A stretch of DNA of 6,976 nt from Actinomycetales bacterium (GCA_012513625.1 JAAZBW010000007.1:1-6976), one strand, 5' to 3'. Positions 1 through 5,537 are shown, counted from the stretch's first letter. Numbers and translations: made by a program. Notes: generated by a model from the letters alone, not told the origin.

Positions 1-314
1 AGTCTGCAACTGGAGTTTCTCAGCCCTCACCCTGCCTGCAAACAGACTGGTGAACGGGCTCAGTCACCTTGGAGTCCCCCCGAGCTCAAGTGACCCGAGC
101 TGGGAGCAGTGGCCCTCTAAATGACGCCAGGACCCGGAACGAGGGCGTTCCCGAACTGACGGACTGCTGTCGCGGGTTTAGTTAGGCCGCGAGAGCGAAG
201 TCGGTGCTCTTAGTTTCGGCACCTATTGGGTTGTACGGAGCGTTTACGAGATAACCGCACATCCTCGACCCGCTTCCCCTGGTAGGACGACCACCGTCGA
301 AACCGATCATCCCC
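1..314 (-). ncRNA. ssrA: tmRNA (ssrA), 3' end cut by the window edge
   Basis: Transfer-messenger RNA, which with SmpB rescues ribosomes stalled on broken mRNAs and tags the nascent peptide for proteolysis. On the minus strand it begins GGGGAUGAUCGGUUUCGAC (314 downwards), the typical 5' half of the tRNA-like domain. A resume codon and short tag frame follow at 220-182, ending in the hallmark ALAA plus stop. Pseudoknot-forming stems are visible: hairpin arms 136-141/146-151, whose loop region (141-146) can also pair with 112-117, and a helix 1-6/43-48 near the edge. About 314 nt are present. Family members run about 350-400 nt, so the T arm and the 3' strand of the acceptor stem are missing because the window ends, not because the gene is broken. 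Its position just after smpB, on the same strand, supports the call. Confidence 0.95.
182..220 (-). other. tmRNA-encoded proteolysis tag reading frame
   Basis: Within ssrA, the resume codon GCC (220-218) opens a 12-codon frame reading AETKSTDFALAA, followed by TAA (184-182). A second, out-of-frame TAA lies 4 nt further on. The C-terminal ALAA is the degron recognised by ClpXP-type proteases in well-studied bacteria. With the alanine delivered by the charged tmRNA, the added peptide would be A plus this sequence. The DFALAA ending resembles Micrococcales tags from memory; this was not checked against a database. Confidence 0.9.
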
Positions 315-342
315 ATGTGTTCGCTGTTCAGTTGTCCTTCCA

Positions 343-348
343 ATACTA
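343..348 (-). promoter_or_regulatory. possible ssrA -10 element (TAGTAT)
   Basis: The 63 bp between the smpB stop and the tmRNA 5' end contain TAGTAT on the minus strand, a good match to TANNNT, ending 28 nt before the mature 5' end. A primary transcript starting about 20 nt upstream of the mature end fits known 5' processing of tmRNA precursors. No clear -35 is seen. tmRNA may instead come partly from smpB read-through. Confidence 0.35.
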
Positions 349-377
349 CTCAACCGCTGACCCCCCGGAAACATTCC

Positions 378-902
378 CTAGTAGCCCGAGGCTCCGGTGC
401 GGTTGGTCTCCCGCATGGCGCGCTGCGCCTCACGTTCGTCCTGCCGGCGCTTCAGGGTCTCGCGCTTGTCCCACTCGGCCTTGCCGCGTGCGAGCGCGAT
501 CTCCACCTTCGCCCTGCCACCCACGAAGTACAGCTCCAGCGGCACGATCGTCTGACCCTTCTCACGGGTTCGGTGCCAGAGCTTCGAGAGTTCGTGCTTG
601 TGCAGCAGCAGCTTGCGTTTGCGCTTGGGCGCGTGGTTGTTCCAAGTTCCCTGGGTGTACTCCGGGATGTTCACTCCGTGGAGCCACGCCTCCCCCCCGT
701 CAATCTCCACCCATCCATCCACGAGGCTCGCACGCCCATACCGGAGCGCCTTCACCTCGGTCCCGGTGAGAACGATCCCGGCCTCGAACCGGTCCTCCAC
801 GCTGTACTCGTGAAGGGCCTTCTTGTTGCGCGCGATCATCTTCTTGGCATCGCTCGCGGACTTGGCGCGCTCGGCGACAGTCGGCTTTGATTCCTTGGCC
901 AT
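378..902 (-). CDS. smpB: SsrA-binding protein SmpB
   Basis: SmpB, the small RNA-binding protein that carries alanyl-tmRNA into the A site of stalled ribosomes (trans-translation, cytoplasm). 174 aa from the chosen ATG. Family hallmarks: ARNKKALHEY (24-33), FEAGIVLTGTEVKALR (39-54), the GRASLVDGWVEI block (57-68), NIPEYTQGTWNNHAPKRKRKLLLHK (78-102), and a basic C-terminal tail DKRETLKRRQDEREAQRAM (145-163) that reaches into the mRNA channel. The start at 902 has an AAGGGAG ribosome-binding site 7 nt upstream; the in-frame ATG at 935 has none and would add 11 unconserved residues. Even so, the N-terminus is roughly 15-20 residues longer than in typical SmpB and is rich in Lys, Ala and Ser. Its RNA partner ssrA follows 63 bp downstream on the same strand. 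Confidence 0.96.
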   Translation of the reverse strand: MAKESKPTVAERAKSASDAKKMIARNKKALHEYSVEDRFEAGIVLTGTEVKALRYGRASLVDGWVEIDGGEAWLHGVNIPEYTQGTWNNHAPKRKRKLLLHKHELSKLWHRTREKGQTIVPLELYFVGGRAKVEIALARGKAEWDKRETLKRRQDEREAQRAMRETNRTGASGY

Positions 903-980
903 CTCACGCTCCCTTCGTCCGGCCGGATACGACATTCAAGGATACGTCACCGACGCCAGCGGTCCGCCACCTATTTTCCT
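903..980 (-). promoter_or_regulatory. smpB leader with possible -10 (TATCCT)
   Basis: This stretch lies between smpB and the tandem repeat. It holds the smpB ribosome-binding site (GAAGGGAG, 916-909) and a TANNNT-type hexamer TATCCT (944-939) 36 nt before the ATG. No convincing -35 is present. Because the upstream repeat could stop or slow transcription from the peptidase gene, an independent smpB promoter here is plausible but weakly supported. Confidence 0.25.
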
Positions 981-1112
981 GACGACGGGGGTGGGGTTCC
1001 GTCGTCGGCGCCACCACCCGCAGTGGTTACGCGACGACGCGGGTGGGGTTCCGTCGTCGGCGCCACCACCCGCACTGGTTACGCGACGACGCGGGTGGGG
1101 TTCCGTCGTCGG
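981..1112. repeat. 52-bp tandem repeat (2.5 copies) with nested inverted repeats
   Basis: Units start at 981, 1033 and 1085 with an exact 52-bp period; the third stops at 1112, after 28 bp, just before the peptidase stop codon. Copies 1 and 2 differ at only two positions (988 G versus 1040 C; 1023 G versus 1075 C). Each unit holds a hairpin with arms CGACGACG and CGTCGTCG and a 12-nt loop (1032-1039/1052-1059 and 1084-1091/1104-1111; 7 bp in copy 1). A second arm, CCACCCGC (1014-1021, 1066-1073), can pair with GCGGGTGG either in its own unit or in the next. Flanking genes are both read on the minus strand, so the array would be transcribed as the 3' UTR of the peptidase mRNA or the smpB leader. 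There is no U tract to make it a classical terminator. Confidence 0.93.
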
Positions 1113-1115
1113 ACC

Positions 1116-2540
1116 TCAGTAGACGGTCATGGGATCGATGGTGCGGCCGTCCTTCCAGAGCTCCAGGTGCACGTGGCAGCCGGTCACGTTGCCGGTAGCC
1201 CCCGTGTAGCCGATCGCCTGGCCCTGGGAAACGCTCTGCCCGCGGCTGACCGCGAACGAGGAGAGGTGGTTGTAGACGGAGACCCACGAACTGCCGTTGA
1301 TCATGCCGTGGTTGATGATCACCTGGTTGCCGTGGGTGCCGTTGCCGTAGGCGCCGCGCACGTCCGAGATGGTACCGCCGGCCACGGCGGACTGCCGATT
1401 GCCGCACGCGGATCGCAGGTCCACGCCGTAGTGCATGAACCAGCCGCCGGTGATCGGATAGACGCGGTAGCCGTACGGCGAGGTCACGTGGAGCGGACGC
1501 GGCACCGGCGTGACGAACGAGGAGGTGCTGGGTGCCGGCGCCGGGGCCTGCGTGGTGGGGGCTGGAGCCGGCTTGCTGGATCCAGAACTACCGGAGTTGT
1601 TGCGGCTGGACTCCGCCTGGGCGTCCGCCTGGCGCTGGCGCTCTGCCTCCTCCTCGGCCCTGCGTTGCCGTTCTGCCTCTTCTTCGGCCTTGCGCTGGCG
1701 TTCGGCTTCGGCCTTCCGGCGATTCTCGGCATCGATCTCGGCGATCCGGGAACCGAGGGAGTCGTTGTCCTGCTGGATCACCGCCTGCTGGCCCTCGATT
1801 GAGGACTTCTGGCCCTCGAGGTCCGCGGCAAGCCGCGACTGCAGTGCCTCGAGATCGAGCACCTCCTGGCGCTTCGCGGCAGCGGTGGCACGGGCATCCT
1901 CTGCGGCGCTGACGGCGCGATCGGCCTCCTCCTTGAGCTCCACCACGCGCACCAGCACGGCGTCCTGGCGGGCCTCGGCGTTGCGTTTGGTGGCCTCCAG
2001 CTCGCTCATCTCGTCCAGCACGGCGGTCTGCGAGCGGACGGCGGAGTCAAGCGCCGTGTACTGGGTGAGGAAATCGTCGGAAGAGGTGGAGCCGAAGATC
2101 AGGGAGACCGGGTTCTGGTTGGCGCCGCCGTTCTGGTACGTGGTGCGGGCGAGGGTCGCGAGTGACTCCTCGGACTCCGAGATGCGGCCCTGCGATTCGG
2201 CAATCTCGGACTCGATCCCGCTGAGCTCTGCCTCCGCAACGGCGAGCCGGTCGGCCACGGCCTGTTGGGTGCGCTCCGCGGCGGCAAGATCCTCCACGGC
2301 CTGCGCGAACTGCGCCTCCACCACCGGAATCTGGTTCTGGGTGGCCTGGAGATCGAGGTAGGTCTGCTGCAGCGAGACATCCACACCCTCGAGGCTGGAG
2401 CGGAGCGATTCGAGCTCCGCCTCGTTCTGGCTGAGCTGGTCCACGAGGCTGTCGCGGTCGTCGGCCAGCGCGGGGGCAGCGAGCCCGAGTGCCGCCGCAA
2501 GTGCGGCGGCGAGGAGGGCGGAGGGGATTCTGCGTCTCAC
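1116..2540 (-). CDS. secreted coiled-coil M23 (LytM) metallopeptidase, likely FtsEX partner
   Basis: Predicted peptidoglycan endopeptidase outside the membrane. 474 aa from a GTG at 2540. Order: signal peptide (about 1-26: RRR, hydrophobic Ala/Leu core, ALA-D cleavage site); long coiled-coil regions (about 28-120 and 155-308) around a short globular-looking part with YQNGGANQNPVSLIFGS (135-151); a charged stretch with EAERQR-type repeats (about 278-304); a Ser/Pro/Ala linker (311-348); and an M23 domain (350-474). Zinc ligands H370 and D374 (HYGVD) and H458 (HVH), plus catalytic-type H425 (YNHL) and H456, are all present, so it should be active. C379 and C455 could form a disulfide. The GTG lies 1 bp after the ftsX stop and has GAAGG about 7 nt upstream; longer in-frame starts lie inside ftsX. 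The architecture resembles EnvC/PcsB-type FtsEX partners; the partnership is inferred from context. Confidence 0.93.
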   Translation of the reverse strand: MRRRIPSALLAAALAAALGLAAPALADDRDSLVDQLSQNEAELESLRSSLEGVDVSLQQTYLDLQATQNQIPVVEAQFAQAVEDLAAAERTQQAVADRLAVAEAELSGIESEIAESQGRISESEESLATLARTTYQNGGANQNPVSLIFGSTSSDDFLTQYTALDSAVRSQTAVLDEMSELEATKRNAEARQDAVLVRVVELKEEADRAVSAAEDARATAAAKRQEVLDLEALQSRLAADLEGQKSSIEGQQAVIQQDNDSLGSRIAEIDAENRRKAEAERQRKAEEEAERQRRAEEEAERQRQADAQAESSRNNSGSSGSSKPAPAPTTQAPAPAPSTSSFVTPVPRPLHVTSPYGYRVYPITGGWFMHYGVDLRSACGNRQSAVAGGTISDVRGAYGNGTHGNQVIINHGMINGSSWVSVYNHLSSFAVSRGQSVSQGQAIGYTGATGNVTGCHVHLELWKDGRTIDPMTVY

Positions 2541-2541
2541 G

Positions 2542-3456
2542 TCATACCTTCGTGTAGCGGCCGAGAGTGACCAGGGACGAGATGATTGCGAGGGCGAGGG
2601 CGGCGACCCCAAGGAACGGGGCGATGACCCACACGTCGCTGGTGTCAATGAAGTTCACGAGCGAGTTCTCGCCGCCCCCGAACCAACCCTGCACCACGTA
2701 GCGCACCCCAGCCCAGAGGGCGGCGATCGCGAGCCCGGCGCCCACGAGCGCCGAGATGGCGCCCTCGAGCAGGAACGGCAGCTGGATGAACGAGTTCGAG
2801 GCGCCCACGAGCCGCATGATGGAGGTCTCCCGGCGCCGTGACATGGCGGAGAGGCGGATGGTGGTGGTGATGAGGAGGACCGCGGCCACCACCATCACGA
2901 GTCCGAGTCCCACGGCGAGCAACGTGGACTTGTTGAGGAGGTCGAAGAGCGGCTCCAGCACGTCCCGCTGGTCGATCACGGTCTCCACGCCGGCAACCCC
3001 ACGGAGTTCGTCCGCGATCACCTCGTACTGCTCGGGATCGTGCAGGGCGATGCGGAGGATGTGCTGCATGTCCTCCGGGTTCACGCGCTCCACCCAGGGG
3101 GCGTCCGTGATGCGCAGGAGGTTCTGGTACGCCTCCTCCGGCGTCTCGTGGATGACCTCCTTGACGTAGGAGCCGAGGTCCGAGGATGTGAGGAGCTCCT
3201 GGACCGAGGCAAGCTGTTCGTCCGTGACGGGGCCGGCGGCGCAGTTCGGAACGTTGGAGCGATCCGGGCACATGAAAACGGCCACCTGCACCTGCCCGTA
3301 GAGATAGGTGCGCATCTTGTTCACCTGGAACTGCAGGAGGGCCCCCATGCCCACGAACGTGAGCGAGATGAAGGTGACGAGTACCACCGCCACGGCCATC
3401 GCCATGTTGCGGCGGATCCCCGTGAACGTCTGGGAGAGGATGAGTTGCCAGCGCAT
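2542..3456 (-). CDS. ftsX: cell division ABC transporter membrane subunit FtsX
   Basis: FtsX, the membrane half of the FtsEX complex, which converts ATP hydrolysis by FtsE into activation of a cell-wall hydrolase at the division site. 304 aa, a normal actinobacterial length. Four membrane segments: about 19-41, 178-200, 224-250 and 275-297. Between the first two lies a large extracellular domain (about 45-173) with two cysteines (C63, C72) and an acidic, helical character; this is the part that contacts the hydrolase in studied systems. RRRETSIMRLVGAS (207-220), after segment 2, is the conserved cytoplasmic coupling region. It starts with MRWQLILSQTFTGIRRNMAM, the usual FtsX N-terminus. GGGAGG about 5-6 nt before the ATG serves as ribosome-binding site and lies over the end of ftsE. 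The stop is 1 bp from the peptidase GTG, which implies coupled translation. Confidence 0.97.
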   Translation of the reverse strand: MRWQLILSQTFTGIRRNMAMAVAVVLVTFISLTFVGMGALLQFQVNKMRTYLYGQVQVAVFMCPDRSNVPNCAAGPVTDEQLASVQELLTSSDLGSYVKEVIHETPEEAYQNLLRITDAPWVERVNPEDMQHILRIALHDPEQYEVIADELRGVAGVETVIDQRDVLEPLFDLLNKSTLLAVGLGLVMVVAAVLLITTTIRLSAMSRRRETSIMRLVGASNSFIQLPFLLEGAISALVGAGLAIAALWAGVRYVVQGWFGGGENSLVNFIDTSDVWVIAPFLGVAALALAIISSLVTLGRYTKV

Positions 3457-3458
3457 GC

Positions 3459-4148
3459 CTACCTCCCCGCCCCGTAGACGCCACGGTCCTGATCGCGGAC
3501 CACCATGCCGTCCACCAGTTCGATCACGCGCTTGCGCATCTGGTCCACGATCTCGTCATCGTGGGTGCACATCACGATTGTGGTGCCGGTGCGGTTGATC
3601 CGGTCCAGCAGCCGCATGATGCCCACCGAGGTTTTGGGGTCCAGGTTTCCGGTGGGCTCGTCCGCGAGCAGCAGGGAGGGACGATTCGCGAAGGCGCGGG
3701 CGATGGCCACGCGCTGCTGCTCGCCGCCGGAGAGCTCGTGCGGACGCCGCTTCTCCTTGCCCTCGAGGCCCACGAGCTCGAGCACTTCCGGCACGTTGGT
3801 CTGAATGTGGTGGCGGGGCTTGCCGATCACCTGGAGTGCGATCGCCACGTTCTCGTAGACGGATTTATTGGCGAGCAGCCGGAAGTCCTGGAACACGGAG
3901 CCGATCTGGCGGCGGAGGTGGGGAACCTTCCAGTTGGAGATCTGGGAGAGGTCGCGGCCGAGCGCGAACACGGTGCCGGAGGTGGGGCGCTCCTCGCGGG
4001 TGACGAGCCGCAGGAAGGTGGACTTGCCGGAGCCAGATGCCCCCACGAGGAAGACGAACTCGCCACGCTCGATCTCAACAGTCACCTCGTCCAGCGCCGG
4101 GCGTGCGCCCCGGGCATACACCTTGGAGACGTTCTCGAAACGGATCAC
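3459..4148 (-). CDS. ftsE: cell division ATP-binding protein FtsE
   Basis: FtsE, the cytoplasmic ABC ATPase that pairs with FtsX at the division septum. 229 aa. Walker A GASGSGKST (36-44), Q-loop Q87 in VFQDFR, signature LSGGEQQ (139-145), Walker B LLLADEP (159-165, catalytic E164) and H-loop H196 are all intact. FLRLV.REERPTSG and SNWKVPHLRRQIG are strongly FtsE-like. The GTG at 4148 is chosen because it gives IRFENVSKVY, where the conserved family N-terminus begins; a GGAAG lies 9 nt upstream (weak). A GTG at 4241 would add 31 low-complexity residues, has no clear ribosome-binding site, and precedes the candidate promoter. The gene ends 2 bp before ftsX, so the two are co-translated. It follows prfB on the same strand, 219 bp away. 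Confidence 0.96.
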   Translation of the reverse strand: MIRFENVSKVYARGARPALDEVTVEIERGEFVFLVGASGSGKSTFLRLVTREERPTSGTVFALGRDLSQISNWKVPHLRRQIGSVFQDFRLLANKSVYENVAIALQVIGKPRHHIQTNVPEVLELVGLEGKEKRRPHELSGGEQQRVAIARAFANRPSLLLADEPTGNLDPKTSVGIMRLLDRINRTGTTIVMCTHDDEIVDQMRKRVIELVDGMVVRDQDRGVYGAGR

Positions 4149-4204
4149 TCGGGGGATCTTCCGGCCGGCCGACTGGGGAGGGGACTCGGGTGTGAGCCTT
4201 CTCG

Positions 4205-4227
4205 AGCCTAAAGCTCTACTTGAGGCT
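4205..4227 (-). promoter_or_regulatory. candidate ftsE promoter with overlapping dyad (possible operator)
   Basis: On the minus strand TAGGCT (4210-4205) matches the TANNNT -10 pattern and is identical to the putative -10 of the divergent CNNM gene. It would start transcription near 4198, giving a leader of about 50 nt to the GTG at 4148. The hexamer falls in the right half of an inverted repeat: arms AGCCTCAAG (4227-4219) and CTTTAGGCT (4213-4205), 8 of 9 positions paired, with a 5-nt spacer. The dyad covers the -10 and part of the spacer to -35, a usual place for a repressor or a MerR-type activator. No good -35 is seen. Confidence 0.4.
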
Positions 4228-4284
4228 AACTGGTCAGACACGCCGTCGGAAGCGCTCCGGACGGACTGCGGTCAAGACCACACT

Positions 4285-4314
4285 GTTCACACGAGTCACA
4301 TCTGTCTCGTCACA
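4285..4314. promoter_or_regulatory. GTCACA-type direct repeats upstream of ftsE
   Basis: On the plus strand GTTCACA (4285-4291), GTCACA (4295-4300) and GTCACA (4309-4314) lie in one orientation within 30 bp, about 75 bp upstream of the candidate ftsE -10. From memory, the actinobacterial response regulator MtrA binds paired GTCACA-like motifs and controls cell-wall hydrolase genes. That makes this a candidate MtrA target before the ftsEX-peptidase operon. It is motif matching by eye only. Confidence 0.3.
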
Positions 4315-4367
4315 CGGCGGCCGGGACGAAGGTCCTACCCAGGGTGCATTCGCGCACACCTCCGCGC

Positions 4368-5480
4368 CTAGTCCTCGGCGTTCTCGAGGCGACGGCGCCA
4401 CCGGATGCCGGCGTCGATGAAGTCATCAATATCGCCGTCAAACACGCCGGAGGTGTTGCCCACCTCGTGCTCGGTTCGCAGGTCCTTGACCATCTGGTAC
4501 GGGTGCAGCACGTAGGAGCGCATCTGGTCACCCCACGAGGCCTTGATGTCCCCCGCGAGTTCCTTCTGCTCGGCCTTCTCCTGCTCCTGCCGCACCAGCA
4601 GGAGGCGGGACTGGAGCACCCGGAGTGCGGCCGCACGGTTCTGGATCTGGGACTTCTCGTTCTGCATGGAGACCACGATCCCGGTGGGGATGTGGGTCAT
4701 CCTCACCGCGGAGTCCGTGGTGTTGACCGACTGGCCGCCGGGGCCCGAGGAGCGGAAGACATCCACCTTGATCTCCGCCTCCGGAATATCGATGTGGTCG
4801 GTGCTCTCGATCAGCGGGATCACCTCAACTGCCGCGAACGAGGTCTGGCGGCGGCCCTGGTTGTCGAACGGTGAGATGCGCACGAGCCGGTGCGTGCCGG
4901 CCTCCACCGAGAGCGTGCCGTAGGCATACGGTGCGTTCACCTCGAACGTGGCGGACTTGATGCCCGCCTCCTCCGCATGAGAGGTGTCCATGACCTTGGC
5001 GGAGTAGTGGTTGCGCTCCGCCCACCGCAGGTACATGCGCAGCAGCATCTCCGCAAAGTCCGCCGCGTCCACGCCGCCCGCGCCCGCACGGATCGTGACC
5101 ACCGCATCGCGCTCGTCGTAGTCACCGTGGAGCAGGGTACGGATCTCGAGCTCTCCGAGGTCCCTCCGCAGCTTCGCGAGGGCCCGGTCCGCCTCCTCGA
5201 GGGTCTCGGCATCGTCCTCCTCGAGGCCGAGTTCCACCAGCGTCTCGGCGTCCTCGATCCGATCGTCCAGCTTCTCGAGGCGCTCCAGCTCACTCTGCGC
5301 GTGGCTGAGCGCGGAGGTGATCGACTGGGCGTTCGCCTGATCGTCCCAGAGGTCCGGCGCAACCGCCGCCTCCGAGAGTTCGGCAACGCGGTCACGGAGC
5401 GCATCCGGATCCATCACCGCGCGGATCTCGGCCAGTGTGTGCTGCAGGTCAGCGATCTCAGCGTTGTAGTCAGTTGCCAC
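4368..5480 (-). CDS. prfB: peptide chain release factor 2 (RF2)
   Basis: RF2 reads UGA and UAA stop codons on the ribosome and triggers peptide release. 370 aa, the usual length. An N-terminal helical domain (about 1-110) is followed by the conserved RAGAGGVDAADFAEMLLRMYLRWAE (131-155). The stop-codon-reading SPF tripeptide (203-205, in RISPFDNQGRRQTSFAAVEV) identifies RF2 rather than RF1, which has PxT. The GGQ motif is at 248-250 (SSGPGGQSVNTTDSAVRMTHIPTG), and the C-terminus is typical (HPYQMVKDLRTEHEVGN...DGDIDDFI). The frame is continuous from the GTG at 5480, so the programmed +1 frameshift that autoregulates prfB in many bacteria is absent. No usable Shine-Dalgarno precedes the GTG (the nearest purine run is 13 nt away); a -10-like TAGACT 8 nt upstream suggests a leaderless mRNA. 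Confidence 0.97.
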   Translation of the reverse strand: MATDYNAEIADLQHTLAEIRAVMDPDALRDRVAELSEAAVAPDLWDDQANAQSITSALSHAQSELERLEKLDDRIEDAETLVELGLEEDDAETLEEADRALAKLRRDLGELEIRTLLHGDYDERDAVVTIRAGAGGVDAADFAEMLLRMYLRWAERNHYSAKVMDTSHAEEAGIKSATFEVNAPYAYGTLSVEAGTHRLVRISPFDNQGRRQTSFAAVEVIPLIESTDHIDIPEAEIKVDVFRSSGPGGQSVNTTDSAVRMTHIPTGIVVSMQNEKSQIQNRAAALRVLQSRLLLVRQEQEKAEQKELAGDIKASWGDQMRSYVLHPYQMVKDLRTEHEVGNTSGVFDGDIDDFIDAGIRWRRRLENAED

Positions 5481-5488
5481 AAGGATCG

Positions 5489-5494
5489 AGTCTA
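5489..5494 (-). promoter_or_regulatory. prfB -10 element (TAGACT), leaderless type
   Basis: TAGACT on the minus strand fits the actinobacterial TANNNT -10 consensus and ends 8 nt before the prfB GTG. Transcription would then start at or next to the start codon. The lack of a well-placed Shine-Dalgarno agrees with a leaderless transcript. The -35 region is G/C-rich with no clear match. Confidence 0.5.
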
Positions 5495-5510
5495 CCTTCC
5501 CGCCGGACGG

Positions 5511-5520
5511 CCCCGCGGGG
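5511..5520. promoter_or_regulatory. 10-bp perfect palindrome centred between divergent genes
   Basis: CCCCGCGGGG is a perfect palindrome whose centre (5515.5) is within 1 bp of the middle of the 69-bp prfB/CNNM intergenic region (5481-5549). It sits where the -35 regions of both candidate promoters should be. It could be a shared operator, but a G/C-only palindrome this short can occur by chance in such a genome. Confidence 0.3.
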
Positions 5521-5537
5521 TGGGGAAACCCATCCGC

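Noticed and set aside
315..890. Long plus-strand open frames over tmRNA/smpB and similar antisense frames over ftsE, prfB and the CNNM gene
   Set aside because: They are shadows of the real genes in G/C-rich DNA: Arg/Pro/Ser/His-rich translations, no family motifs, no ribosome-binding sites, and each is antisense to a clearly recognised gene.
981..1112. CRISPR-like array
   Set aside because: The repeating unit is continuous and the whole 52 bp is conserved; there are no variable spacers and only 2.5 copies.
1023..1802. Plus-strand frame reading through the tandem repeat into the peptidase region
   Set aside because: Low-complexity translation antisense to an M23 peptidase with full catalytic motifs; no start signal.
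2541..2648. Longer N-terminus for the M23 peptidase starting inside ftsX
   Set aside because: The signal peptide begins naturally at the GTG at 2540, which has a well-placed GAAGG; the extra 36 residues would overlap ftsX in another frame and bury the signal peptide.
4205..4227. Identification as a SoxR/MerR operator
   Set aside because: CCTCAAGT on one arm recalls such sites, but the other arm does not match and no MerR gene is in the window; kept only as a generic dyad.
4324..4335. Hairpin GGAC/GTCC after prfB as a terminator
   Set aside because: The stem is only 4 bp and no U tract follows; cannot be separated from chance in G/C-rich DNA.
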